Shown here piece after piece: positions 1 through 8,200 of a DNA stretch of 32,518 nt. The position numbers and the translations under genes were made by a program. Numbering within the stretch: position 1 is the first letter of the stretch; the number at the start of each line of letters is the position of its first letter. The DNA lies in the NCBI GenBank assembly GCA_011523765.1, contig WTGA01000026.1:6353-38870 (forward strand). Reading direction: 5' to 3'. The notes under the pieces are model-generated. The model made no database searches. It was not told the DNA's origin and saw nothing but the letters and a program-made list of their open reading frames with translations. The DNA is from Gammaproteobacteria bacterium. Lineage in GTDB: Bacteria > Pseudomonadota > Gammaproteobacteria > Arenicellales > Poriferihabitantaceae.

Positions 1-56
1 TGAGGGAACTTCAGGTGCTGAGGGAACTTCATGTGCTTCAGGTGCTGAGGGAACTC
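1..56 (-). repeat. Direct repeat coding for VPSAPE units
   Basis: On the minus strand the 18-base unit GTTCCCTCAGCACCTGAA occurs twice and starts a third time at the window edge. One copy is followed by a 9-base insertion that adds residues AHE. All copies are in frame in the overlapping partial gene. Such repeats can change copy number by slippage. Confidence 0.8.
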
Positions 57-309
57 CGTCTTCATGATCGGTATGCCCCGTCTCGGCGGTTTCTTCTTTG
101 TCGTGGGCCATGAGCCTGGCCACCATTTCCACCGTTTCGGGAGTCACCCCGTTCACTCCCGCTTGGGAGGGATCCCCCGTCTGCATGCGGAAGGTGATGG
201 TGTTCCTCACCGGATCCACGTAGATGGAAGGCGACCTGTAGGGGCTCTCTTTTTCATGCAAGGTGAACCCGTCAACCTCGCTTAAATTTTTCAATCGTTC
301 GATGTACAT
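1..309 (-). CDS. Hypothetical protein, 3' end outside window
   Basis: An ATG at 309 opens a minus-strand frame that stays open for 103 codons to the window edge, so the C-terminus is missing. The start codon shares one base with the stop of the upstream gene (TAATG), and AAAGGAGA stands in front of it, so translation is probably coupled. The N-terminal part (MYIERLKNLSEVDGFTLHEK) looks like a small soluble domain with alternating strand residues (SIYVDPVRNTITFRMQ). After about residue 85 the protein becomes a low-complexity tail repeating VPSAPE. I do not recognise the family. It is the last visible member of the small-gene block. A plus-strand frame over the same bases has no ribosome site and is taken as a shadow. 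Confidence 0.7.
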   Translation of the reverse strand, partial: MYIERLKNLSEVDGFTLHEKESPYRSPSIYVDPVRNTITFRMQTGDPSQAGVNGVTPETVEMVARLMAHDKEETAETGHTDHEDGVPSAPEAHEVPSAPEVPS

Positions 310-1091
310 TATCTTTCTCCTTTAAGTTGTTCGAGAGTTTCTATGATGAGGGCGTACAGGTCGGGGTCGTTATGGCCCCGCTGCGTACACTCCGCTATGC
401 GTTCGTTGATGACGGAGACAGGCTGTTCCGTTTTGAAGCAGGTCAACAGACGTCTCCAGAAGTGCTCCGCCCCCTTGTTGAAGGTCTCGGTGGAGTGCCT
501 CCGTATCTTGGACTCGATGAACGCGATCACCCCCGTCTCTTTCTTTTGTACGGGAGGTTCGGGAGCGGGACGGCACGAGTCCAGTTCAGCCACCACCGAT
601 GCGTCGGAGTCGAGAGGCCCGTAGGACTTGCACCGGTTATAGACGAGATGATACAGATGTGACAGCCTCAATTCCCCCACCCTCTTGCCGTAATCCAAGA
701 AGAAGTCGTGTATCCAACGGGGAAGGTATTTGTTCGGACGGGGATGGATATGGTTGATCTTATGGAAGTCCGCCTTGGTCAGCACCCGTTCCAGCAGCTT
801 GCGTATGCGCATGACCTCCTCCCACCACATGACCTCGTCGGAGCGTTCCTTGCGCGCGGACTCCTCCTGTACGGGCGGAGGAGGTAACGGAGTATCCCGT
901 ACGGTTTCCGTCTTCAACGGAGGCTCCGTTCCGTAGTCGATCAGGGCGCGCACTTCCGCCGCGTTCCGTTTCAGCTTGTCGATGAGACCGGGATCACCCC
1001 CGTCCCGCTCCAGAGCGTAGATGTTGTCGTCGAGGGAGGTAAGGGTCTCCTCCAGTTCAGTCAGCAGTTTCGTCTTTTGATCCGGTGTCAT
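309..1091 (-). CDS. Hypothetical protein, 260 aa
   Basis: The start at 1091 is preceded by AAGGAATT. The first 35 bases overlap the end of the 62-residue gene upstream. Residues 1-50 are predicted helical (LLTELEETLTSLDDNIYAL), residues 60-80 form a proline-rich linker (TPLPPPPVQ), and the middle (WWEEVMRIRKLLERVL, then HPRPNKYLPRWIHDFFLDYGK) is a conserved-looking basic and aromatic domain. A second short linker (PAPEPPVQKKE) precedes a helical C-terminus with EHFWRRLLTCF. I see no catalytic motif and do not recognise the family. The linkers suggest a two- or three-domain protein, perhaps an adaptor. It is soluble, with no signal peptide or membrane segment. Confidence 0.75.
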   Translation of the reverse strand: MTPDQKTKLLTELEETLTSLDDNIYALERDGGDPGLIDKLKRNAAEVRALIDYGTEPPLKTETVRDTPLPPPPVQEESARKERSDEVMWWEEVMRIRKLLERVLTKADFHKINHIHPRPNKYLPRWIHDFFLDYGKRVGELRLSHLYHLVYNRCKSYGPLDSDASVVAELDSCRPAPEPPVQKKETGVIAFIESKIRRHSTETFNKGAEHFWRRLLTCFKTEQPVSVINERIAECTQRGHNDPDLYALIIETLEQLKGER

Positions 1092-1245
1092 GATAATTCC
1101 TTTTTGATTTGCGTAAATCTTCCAGGACGTCCCGCAACGAGCGTATCTTGGTCTCGATGCGTTCGATCTGTCTTTTCCGTTTCGCGATCTTGTTTTCGAT
1201 ATGCGCTATATGTTCGTCGTCGCCGTACACTCTAGGCTCCGTCAT
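1057..1245 (-). CDS. Small coiled-coil protein, 62 aa
   Basis: The 62 residues are almost entirely heptad-like and charged (HIENKIAKRKRQIERIETKI, then RSLRDVLEDLRKSKRN), so a coiled coil of about 45 residues is likely, with a short acidic tail. The start at 1245 overlaps the end of the upstream gene by 14 bases and has only a weak ribosome site, so it probably depends on translational coupling. The 3' end overlaps the next gene by 35 bases. The family is not recognised. A role as an oligomerising accessory factor is only a guess. Confidence 0.65.
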   Translation of the reverse strand: MTEPRVYGDDEHIAHIENKIAKRKRQIERIETKIRSLRDVLEDLRKSKRNYHDTGSKDETAD

Positions 1246-1447
1246 GCAGACCGTTATAATTGATGTGCTTGCTGCGCGCCTGTACCGCTTCGGTGAACTC
1301 CTCGGAGCCTCCCTTCAGACCTTTCAAGGCGATCGCCTTTTTCTGGGCCAGGAGAACGCTCATCACCTGGGTGATGTTGAGTTCGGGCGTTCCTTTGCGC
1401 GACTTCTGGAACCGGCATACTCTCGCGGCGTATTCTCTTAATTTCAT
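1232..1447 (-). CDS. Small basic protein, 71 aa
   Basis: The gene opens with ATG at 1447 behind an excellent ribosome site (AAGGAGG, 5-6 bases upstream). It is the first gene after the promoter at 1514-1542, with a leader of about 60 bases. The protein is basic and helical (MKLREYAARVCRFQKSRKG, later AQKKAIALKGLKGGSEEF). The family is not recognised. Being first behind a palindrome-covered promoter, it heads the transcript that runs out of the window on the left. Confidence 0.75.
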   Translation of the reverse strand: MKLREYAARVCRFQKSRKGTPELNITQVMSVLLAQKKAIALKGLKGGSEEFTEAVQARSKHINYNGLHDGA

Positions 1448-1512
1448 GATTTCCTCCTTGTATGGTGGGGAAGGTCGGAGTCAAGGTCCGCACTCCCCCG
1501 TGGTTATGGTCA

Positions 1513-1527
1513 TACCGTATCACGGTA
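1513..1527. promoter_or_regulatory. Palindromic operator candidate over the -10 box
   Basis: The 15 bases form a perfect inverted repeat, TACCGT-ATC-ACGGTA, which covers the -10 box of the leftward promoter. A repressor bound here would block the polymerase. The binding protein is unknown. Confidence 0.45.
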
Positions 1528-1542
1528 CGGGCAAGATGTCAA
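1514..1542 (-). promoter_or_regulatory. Sigma70 promoter, leftward
   Basis: On the minus strand a perfect -35 box TTGACA (1537-1542) is followed by a 17-base spacer and TACGGT (1514-1519), which keeps the three most conserved -10 bases. Transcription would start near 1507 and read the gene that starts at 1447. The site sits in one of the few gaps of the window. Confidence 0.65.
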
Positions 1543-1574
1543 TGCTTTTTTTATTGAAAAACGATACGCTTTTC

Positions 1575-1745
1575 TCATATCAGCACCCGCTTGCCGCTGC
1601 AACGGGACTCTATTTCCAGTTTCCTGAGATCGGCTTCACGTTGGGTCATGTTGCAATGAAGGAATCCGTACACTATGATGGCGCAGATGAATACGTATGA
1701 CAGCATGGACGTGATACTGTCGATGATGGCTTCGAGATGACTCAT
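1575..1745 (-). CDS. Small membrane protein, 56 aa
   Basis: I place the start at ATG 1745, where it overlaps the stop of the upstream small membrane gene by ATGA. An ATG 27 bases further upstream is possible but would sit inside that gene. Residues about 14-30 (MLSYVFICAIIVYGFL) form one membrane helix, preceded by a short amphipathic stretch (LEAIIDSIT) and followed by a charged tail (MTQREADLRKLEIESR). The tail has no obvious enzymatic motif. Size, single helix and pairing with another one-helix protein fit a holin- or spanin-like lysis accessory, but no lysin is visible nearby, so that is only an inference. Confidence 0.6.
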   Translation of the reverse strand: MSHLEAIIDSITSMLSYVFICAIIVYGFLHCNMTQREADLRKLEIESRCSGKRVLI

Positions 1746-1825
1746 AGCAGCTTCCGCATGAGGAACACCCACAGACAGGTGATGGCGAATACGACACCCG
1801 TCACGAATCCGTATAGAAAAATCAT
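1742..1825 (-). CDS. Tiny membrane protein, 27 aa
   Basis: The gene starts with ATG at 1825 behind GAGGAGG and overlaps both neighbours by ATGA, which strongly supports it despite its size. Nearly the whole protein (FLYGFVTGVVFAITCLWVFL) is one membrane helix. It ends with the basic residues MRKLL, which would place the C-terminus in the cytoplasm by the positive-inside rule. The function is unknown. It forms a coupled pair with the 56-residue membrane protein downstream. Confidence 0.6.
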   Translation of the reverse strand: MIFLYGFVTGVVFAITCLWVFLMRKLL

Positions 1826-2052
1826 TTTTCCTCCTCGTATCTGAACTTCCTGAACGGAGGGAATGCGTAGCAATTGCGGCAATAAAACGCGTCGAACTCG
1901 TGGTTTCCCTTGGTGGGGTGGTTTATGGTCGGACGCTCCCCGAGAAGCTCGTCCCCCCTGACGAAATATGCGTTGCAGTCGATGCATTGATCCCTTCCGT
2001 CGCGGCGCTCAGGGTCGGCGGGTCCGGGATAAACGCACTTGTACAGCTTCAT
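1822..2052 (-). CDS. Small Cys-rich, probably zinc-binding protein, 76 aa
   Basis: Two CxxC pairs, QCIDC (residues 22-26) and YCRNC (57-61), are 31 residues apart, as in a treble-clef or zinc-ribbon fold. Cys6 and His45/His51 are further possible ligands. The protein ends in an acidic tail (RYEEEK). The start at 2052 overlaps the upstream stop by ATGA, and the 3' end overlaps the tiny membrane gene in the same way. Zinc binding is inferred from the cysteine spacing. The biological role is unknown. Another Cys4 mini-protein lies near terL but is not similar in sequence. Confidence 0.75.
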   Translation of the reverse strand: MKLYKCVYPGPADPERRDGRDQCIDCNAYFVRGDELLGERPTINHPTKGNHEFDAFYCRNCYAFPPFRKFRYEEEK

Positions 2053-2276
2053 TTCCTCGACACCTCATCCGGATAATTCCTCCAAAGAATTTTACGGTAT
2101 TCGACTTCCGAATCAAACTCCATGTATTTCAGAGGCGCTCTTAGGATTCGGCGCCTGTCCTGTTCGACCAATGTGCCAAGCTCTTTACGCGCCTTTTTGA
2201 GTCCCTCGATCCCGTCATGCCGGAAACAATACTTGGTTCCGTCCGGGAATGTTTCTGATTTTATTGTCCGTATCAT
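2049..2276 (-). CDS. Hypothetical protein, 75 aa
   Basis: A small charged protein with an N-terminal strand region (MIRTIKSETFPDGTKYCFRH), a central basic helix (GLKKARKELGTLVEQDRRRI) and a C-terminal aromatic part (YRKILWRNYPDEVSRK). The start at 2276 overlaps the preceding stop by ATGA, and the stop overlaps the next start the same way. No family is recognised. Its fixed place in a coupled chain shows it is a real gene. Confidence 0.7.
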   Translation of the reverse strand: MIRTIKSETFPDGTKYCFRHDGIEGLKKARKELGTLVEQDRRRILRAPLKYMEFDSEVEYRKILWRNYPDEVSRK

Positions 2277-2446
2277 TCCCTGTACCTCAGATTGTCGATA
2301 CGGTTGTCAAGTTCCGCCACCCGTCTGACATGGCGGTTCTGCTTGTCGATGTTCTTGGACTCCGACTCCCTGCGGTGCTTCTCCTTGCGGATCATCTTCG
2401 CTTTCTCCTCTTCCAGCCGTTTTATTTCGTTCTGCTTGTCGCTCAT
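2273..2446 (-). CDS. Small highly charged helical protein, 57 aa
   Basis: ATG at 2446 follows AAAGAGGAATC, a good ribosome site. The frame runs 57 codons and its TGA overlaps the next start by ATGA. The protein begins MSDKQNEIKRLEEEKAKMIR and stays helical, rich in Lys, Arg and Glu, to its end (RIDNLRYRE), so a coiled coil is likely. This frame, not the longer one that overlaps it from upstream, fits the coupled-gene pattern of the block. The function is unknown. Confidence 0.7.
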   Translation of the reverse strand: MSDKQNEIKRLEEEKAKMIRKEKHRRESESKNIDKQNRHVRRVAELDNRIDNLRYRE

Positions 2447-2648
2447 GATTCCTCTTTCTCCTTGTTTTTAACAACTCCACCGCCTCTTCAGAATTTTCAA
2501 AACATCCTATCTGGACAAAAGTCTGTTCGGATTCCCCTACGGCTTGAAAAACCAACCACCAAGAGGCGTTGTCGTCGGTGTCGAAAATTTGTGTGAAAAA
2601 ATAATAATCGTTTCCAAATAAATAGCTCGTGTCTTTCATTAACTTCAT
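2307..2648 (-). CDS. Hypothetical protein with a probable 3' frameshift
   Basis: The likely start is ATG 2648, directly after GGGGGAGGAATAGA, which also contains the upstream stop. An ATG 54 bases further upstream would overlap that gene. The first 60 residues look like a compact domain (TSYLFGNDYYFFTQIFDTDD, then WWLVFQAVGE and FVQIGCFENSEEAVELLK). After that the literal frame runs antiphase through the next gene and gives shadow-like sequence. One extra A in the A5 run (2465-2469 on the plus strand as T5) would make it end ...LLKNKEKEES at a TGA overlapping the next ATG (ATGA), exactly as its neighbours do. The true gene is therefore probably 2443-2648. The family is not recognised. Confidence 0.6.
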   Translation of the reverse strand: MKLMKDTSYLFGNDYYFFTQIFDTDDNASWWLVFQAVGESEQTFVQIGCFENSEEAVELLKTRRKRNHERQAERNKTAGRGESEDDPQGEAPQGVGVQEHRQAEPPCQTGGGT

Positions 2649-2649
2649 T

Positions 2650-2961
2650 CTATTCCTCCCCCTTGTTGACGAGTCTGTCGTAGTCCATTGCGTTATATTC
2701 ACTCACCACCGGTTCGTAAGTCCGGCGGAAAATATCATCCTTGCAAGGGTAAAATTCGCCCTTGACCCCCTTGATTACCCAGGAGCCGCGGATGACGTCC
2801 ATAGAACCCTCCATAGTCGGGATGTGCCAGACGATATTGCCGCCAAAATCCGGACATTTGTACATATTCCCCACCCAGGTACGGATGGCATCCTCGTTTT
2901 CCGGCAGCCATTGCGCCGCCTCGATTACGACGGGCTTTTTCCTGAACTTTGCAATACTCAT
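2650..2961 (-). CDS. Phage protein of the 'GVKGEFYPC' family, 103 aa
   Basis: The opening FRKKPVVIEAAQW (residues 6-18) and the block WVIKGVKGEFYPCKDDIF (61-78) followed by TYEPV are the signature of a small protein found in very many tailed phages and prophages. Its function has not been established to my knowledge. The usual form has the same order, with a variable middle, and about this length. ATG at 2961 follows AAGGAGG. The stop TAG lies within the ribosome site of the next gene. It belongs to the accessory block behind the promoter at 3313-3341. Confidence 0.85.
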   Translation of the reverse strand: MSIAKFRKKPVVIEAAQWLPENEDAIRTWVGNMYKCPDFGGNIVWHIPTMEGSMDVIRGSWVIKGVKGEFYPCKDDIFRRTYEPVVSEYNAMDYDRLVNKGEE

Positions 2962-2984
2962 ATTACGTCCTCCTTTTCGCTCAT
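2958..2984 (-). CDS. Possible 8-codon minicistron (MSEKEDVI)
   Basis: Between two genes a frame ATG...TGA of eight codons overlaps the upstream stop and the downstream start, each by ATGA. A purine-rich GGGGAAGGGA precedes it. It also carries the AAGGAGG ribosome site of the next gene inside it. Translation of this peptide could carry ribosomes across the 20-base gap and keep the chain coupled. It may equally be chance. Confidence 0.3.
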   Translation of the reverse strand: MSEKEDVI

Positions 2985-3283
2985 AATCCCTTCCCCTTGT
3001 TGATCGTCTCCATGTCCATGCCGTCTTTTTGTTCCGGGTCGTAAGGGAGGTCTTTCAGATGGGCGTAGTCGCCCCGTACGGTTCTTTCGCACTCGATCAG
3101 GAACGTATCCACTGCCATTTTCTCTTTGGGGACGTCTTGGAAATCGGCGCAGGACTGCCATCGTATGCACGCCCCCTTGTGGTTCTCCACGATCACCTGC
3201 ATGTTGTTGTCCTTCCAGTTCTTGATCTTGACCGAGATACCGTCGGCGGTCAGGTGGGCGTGGAGCTGGTTTATATTCTTCAT
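2981..3283 (-). CDS. Hypothetical protein, 100 aa
   Basis: First gene of the accessory block, 23 bases downstream of the predicted transcription start near 3306, with a strong ribosome site (GGGGGAGGA) before ATG 3283. The protein has a strand-rich first half (HLTADGISVKIKNWKDNNMQ, VIVENHKGACIRW) and a helical second half (KMAVDTFLIECERTVRGDYA). The alternation suggests a small alpha/beta fold. I do not recognise it and see no catalytic motif. A longer overlapping frame in another phase is a shadow. Confidence 0.75.
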   Translation of the reverse strand: MKNINQLHAHLTADGISVKIKNWKDNNMQVIVENHKGACIRWQSCADFQDVPKEKMAVDTFLIECERTVRGDYAHLKDLPYDPEQKDGMDMETINKGKGL

Positions 3284-3312
3284 TCCTCCCCCCCTTTAGC
3301 TTCCATATTCCC

Positions 3313-3341
3313 CTTAAACCACACTTTCCACCGTCTGTCAA
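3313..3341 (-). promoter_or_regulatory. Sigma70 promoter, leftward
   Basis: On the minus strand TTGACA (3336-3341) is followed by a 17-base spacer and TTTAAG (3313-3318). It lies just downstream of the fibre stop codon (3349-3351) and would start transcription near 3306, ahead of the accessory small genes. No clear palindrome covers it. Confidence 0.6.
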
Positions 3342-3348
3342 CCCCGGA

Positions 3349-5235
3349 CTAACCCCGCCGTCTTCGATACGCCCTGGAGTCCATGCCCCTGTTGCCCCAG
3401 CCTATTGTATGCAGGGAGTTACTGTTGGGGTACAACTCGAATCCCTGCAATATCTCCCTGTTGTTGTTGTTGCCGTACTGCAACGGACGGATGAAGGAGT
3501 CGTCGCCGACCCGTGTGCGGAAGAGCCTGTGCTCCACCCCGAGGAAGTCCTGCGTCTGGCTGTTCATCTCGGAGCTGAACCTGACCACGTCCTGTGTGTC
3601 GCCGTCTATGTTGCGATCCGCCCAGAAATGCAACCTGGTGTCCGCCCGTTGTGCCTCCGTGAGCGTCGCATAAGGGGTTCCGCCGGAGGTGATTTGCAGG
3701 TTCGACACGTTTCTCAGGCGGAGCAGTTCCTTTATCCATGCGTTCAGGTGGTAGCTCCCGATGCCGTCGTGCACTGTGAAGATCGCCGCAACAGCGTCCG
3801 ACATATTGTGGGGCAGCGACCCGAGCAGGTTGTTGCCGAATACGTTGGCGAGGGCGATCACGCCCCGCACATGATATTCATTGGCCCCGTCGTCGCTGAG
3901 AATGGCATCCATCATCCTGATGCGGTTCTTGTCGGTCGGCTCGAAATTCGCATCGGTGCGTGAGGTGGGTTTGGGATTCTCGGGTGTCCCGTCGGGGGAG
4001 GTCTTGTCGTACACCCCCGAGGCGTATATGATACCGCCCGGGTTCTTCGCCGCACCCGTTTGCGTCAGCACCAGCGAGTCGGGGCTGGAGGGAAGCTCGG
4101 GGTCGGGGATGGAGGGCAGGTGCTCCGTCACCGACGGGGCGATGGCGATTGCCAGAGCGTCCAGCCTGGCCTCGAGTTCCCGCTGCTTCCGTTCCGTCAG
4201 AACCTGCTTCCTGAACAGGGCGTAATTGGAGGGTGCGATATGTCCGGGGATGGTGTACTCGGCGCACCCTGCGAACACGTGGTACCGGTTGTCCGAGTCG
4301 ATGGTCGCCCCGACGTGCACCTCCTCGGCATCCGCCACGAGTTGCCCCACCCAGTCGTTTTGGGAGGTGTTCGCCCGGTAGATACGGTAGGTCATCCCGA
4401 GGATGGTACGGGTCTCGTTCTGTCGCAGGAACGCCGCCCCCCCGTTGGATTGGAGAACACGGTGGGCGTCTCCCACCGGCACCCTGAGGGAGGGCTTCAC
4501 CCCCGTATGGTCGGGCATGAAGGTCTGGGGGTTGGCGCTGGAGTAGGCTATATGCGGATCGGTTGCGCTGGTGGTGGGGGGTCGGTTCTTGGGGTGCTGC
4601 CCCGACCCCGTCGGGCGTGCACCGTAAAAGTTCATCGCCGCCGGATCGGCGGGCAGCTTCCCGTCCGCCCGTACCCAGTCCTCGGAGAACCACCCGAGCC
4701 GGGTGTCCAGCACGAGCCTGTCCTGAATCCATATCTCGTGGGTGAACGTCCCGTCGTCGTTCTCGTAGGAGAAGTAGGCGGCGAGTCCCAGCCCCCTGAC
4801 GTTCGCCTTGATGGTTCCGAAGTCGGGGAGGGGGTTGCCCATGGCCTGGCCGGCGGAAACCCCCCAATATCTCCTTCCGTTGATGGTGGTTGCGGCGGGG
4901 AGGATGGTCACCCTGTCGCCTATGTTGCCGCTGGAGCGGTGGATGGCGCGGTATTCATATAGATGGGAGGGGTACCTGCTGTTGTCGGGTTTGAGGGCGT
5001 TGAGCGCCGGTGGGGATGCCTTGGAGTAGGCGGTGTATCCGGGGTCGTCGTAATTCCACTGGTCGGGAGGGTCGTTCTCCTCCTCCGTCTCGTCCACCCA
5101 GATATTCAGGTGGCGCACTCCACCGCCGTCCCTCGGCGGACGGTCGTGGGAGACCTGCACGTTCCCCGGTATCTCGGGGGGCGGCTCCTGTTCCAGTGCG
5201 TCCAGCCTGGCGTCGATGCTGTCCTCGTCGCTTGA
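3349..5235 (-). repeat. Duplicated tip module of the fibre
   Basis: The C-terminal 620 residues contain two related units. Unit A begins at coil DARLDALE (near residue 1742) and has AAYFSYENDDGTFTHEIWIQ (near 1886) and ILGMTYRIYR (near 2017). Unit B begins at coil EARLDALA (near 2090) and has AAIFTVHDG...HLNAWIK (near 2215) and FLGVEHRLFR (near 2298). Around the coil the DNA itself is nearly identical (GCGTCCAGCCTGGC plus flanks at about 4157 and 5198). Confidence 0.55.
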
Positions 5236-8200
5236 TATATCCCCTATCTGTTCCTCTATCTCCTCGATCCTCGTCTCGTGGTTGGTCAGTATCCCTTCCT
5301 CCTCCACATTGGCGGCTTTGAGTCCTTTGAGGATGTTCTGCACGGATGCGTCGCTGCCGTAGGGGACGAGGAGTTTCTGGCTCGGGATGAACGCCGTGCC
5401 TGTCATTGATATTTCAATTTTGGCGGCGGAGGGTATTTCGGTGTCCAGTTGGTCGGCACCTTTCTGGGTGCGGAAGAAATATTCGCTCCCGGCAACCACC
5501 GCCTGGGTGCCGGTCATGTCGGAGGTGTTGTCCTCCTTGATTGTGATGTTCCGTTGTACGATGCCGGAACTCAAGACCCCGTTGGAGGTGTACGCCCCTA
5601 TGACAAGTTCCACGCCCGTGATGTCCGCATTGGTGGAGTTCACCAGGTCGGGGAGGGTCACGGTAAGATTGCCCGCCACCTTGGGTTTGAATATATTGTT
5701 CTCTATCTTGTAGAGGGGGTTGTCGGAGTCGGGAAGCCTCCATACGTCCGAGACCGTCCTGGCGGGGGTGGTGGTGGTGCGCCCACTATTGGTGCTGGTG
5801 GGATTCTCCAGTTCCGCCGTCCTCGTCGCCTCCTTGACCGACCCCTCGGTGAAGGCGGCTATCCTTATACCCCCCACCGAGCGGACGTTGCGGGCGGGGG
5901 TTATCCTGTCGAACACCACCCGGAAGGTCTTGTTGGCGGGTATCTCCGTCTCGATCTCTATGTCCGAGGTGTCGTCCTCCTTGACCGTGACGTTCGCCCT
6001 CTGGGCGTAAACGGTGGTGTTGTTGATGTCCAGAATCTGTACGGTGGTGGTGAAATCGACGTTGCTTGCCGTGGTCAGGTTTTCCAGCGTCACCCTGATT
6101 ATCACGGGATTTCCTTTGGTGGTTATACGGTTGTTCAAGGCGGTGAGGGTTATGGCGCTCCCGTCGTAGTCCTCCCGTATCCCCACGATCTGACGGAAGA
6201 AGGGGGTGCTCCCCACGACATACGGTTCGATCCCGGAGTTTTGCGCCCCCTGATCCCTGTTGTCCGCAAGCGTCCTCCGCTCCAACTCCACCCTGTGGAT
6301 GTGCCCCTCCACCTCCACATGGCGGAAGAGCTTGAGTTCGTCTATCTGCTCCTGGGTGGGTTGGGAGTCGAAGTAGCGTAACAAGGGTTGCTTGCCGATG
6401 TCGAGGATGGATACGTTGTCGGAGAGTTGGAGGAAGCAGGCCTGGAATATCGATCCCGCCAGGGGGGTGTACCTCACCGAATTTGGCCCTATATTGTCCA
6501 CTGTGAGTTGGGCGGAGAAGTCTATGGGGTTGGCGAGGTCTTCCTCCGTCAGCGTGTAGTTGTTGCCGTTGTCCAGCCTCACCATGGAACCGACATTAAC
6601 CACCGATGGGGCGGGGGTCAACGGGGCCAGATTTATGTTGTATGTCTCCTGCTTGTCCAAGGAGGTGCGGCGTATCTTCCTCGTGTGGGTGAACACCTTG
6701 TCCTTGTCCTTGCCCACATAATGGGTGAACTCCACGGCTATCTCGATATCGGTCAGCCCGTTGTTGCCCGAGAAGTTGCTGGTGGAGAAGTTGAGCGTTC
6801 CTGAGTAGCTGGTTATGAAAGGTCTTCCCGGTATGAGAAGCGTGTTGAACGCCCTCTTTGCGATGAGGGTGAACCGTTTGAGAGTGTTCCAGTTCTGGCT
6901 GTTCCCGGTACCGAAAGCCGTAAGGGGGATGGGGACGTTGAATTTCTCGCTGATATGGTAGGGATCGACGAACTCCCCCGCCGCCTCCTGGAACCCTATG
7001 ACCTCCTTCTTCGCCCTCGGAATGTCGATGCATACCTCGTTGGCGGGGAGGGACAGGGGGGACGTGGCGTTGACTCCCACCGTCAACGAGAGGACTGTCA
7101 GGGTGGACGGGTTGTCCCGTACCAGCACATACCATTGTCTATTTTTGAGGGTTCTTTTGGGTATGTTGAAGGTCAGAGAGGTGCCGAGTAACGCATTGGT
7201 TTCGGCTGCGAAGGACAGTGTCTGTGGCTGCATGTACTCCACCACTTCACCCTCGGCATCGTCGTATAGCGCCAAAGCCATTGTCACCGTGGTCGCGGCC
7301 GAGGCGGTGTAACGTACGTCGAAGCGTATCGTCATATCGACCTCCGTCTCCGCAGGGAGAAAATTGGCGACCACCCCTGAAGAGGCCTTTATAGGCTTCC
7401 CGCTTGAGGAGCGTGAAGAAATCGCATTGATGAGCAAGCCGTCCGCATCGAATGGCAGGAACCCCACATCCCTCGTGTACTCGCTGTCGTAATTGAAGGT
7501 ACGCAAGCTCCAATTTCCCTGACGCGTCAGGGAAGTCTCCGGTGCGATGGCCAAGGACTTGTACTTGACCCCCGTGACCTTGGGGACTTTGAACGGTTCG
7601 GGGGTGTAGTCGATGAAGTTTTCGGAGAAAGGGCCAAGAAACGTTTCCAAGGGTTTTTCCAGAAGATCCACTTGATAGGAAGCGAATCGAACATGGTTCT
7701 CGGGGACACCCGACGTAGACGCCGCTAATACGTAAATTCGCATGGTGACGTCGGTGCTTTTTGCGTCTAAAGTTACTTCAGTCTTGAATGTGGAGGATGA
7801 AAGATCCAAGTTGATCTGGCGTCCCCCAGAATCCGGGAGCTGTGGTTTAAAAACAGTTCTACTTAACCTGGCATCAGTAGATCCGTCCCGGAAATTTATT
7901 TGAGGTACTACAGTGTATGAGCCGGCGCTTGAATGGTTGAAGGTCAGACCCGTTAATATTATCCGTATCTTTTTCTTGGTGGATCCTCCCTTGAATGTGA
8001 TGATGTTGTTGGTGATGGAGAACGCTCCACCCGTATCTGCAAGTGTCAGATCGGGAAACGTTAATTGTCGTGAACGAAACCCTCCACTACCTGTAGTGGC
8101 GGGGAGGGTTGTCTGTATTCCCGAGGAGTACACCGCCCCTCCCAGCCCAATCACCACGGGATCGGGAGTCACTTCCTCTTCCCTCTCCGTCAAGTCTGCA

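Noticed and set aside
1553-1573. Hairpin GAAAAGCG-TAT-CGTTTTTC on the minus strand
   Set aside because: The stem is short and AT-rich, and no T-run follows it (its T's are within the stem), so a terminator is not supported.
1742-1987. 81-codon minus-strand frame
   Set aside because: Its first 54 codons are antiphase to the zinc-type gene. Only the last 27 codons, with their own ribosome site, are taken as a gene.
2284-2310. TTGACA on the minus strand at 2305-2310
   Set aside because: It lies within a coding region and no -10-like sequence stands 16-18 bases downstream.
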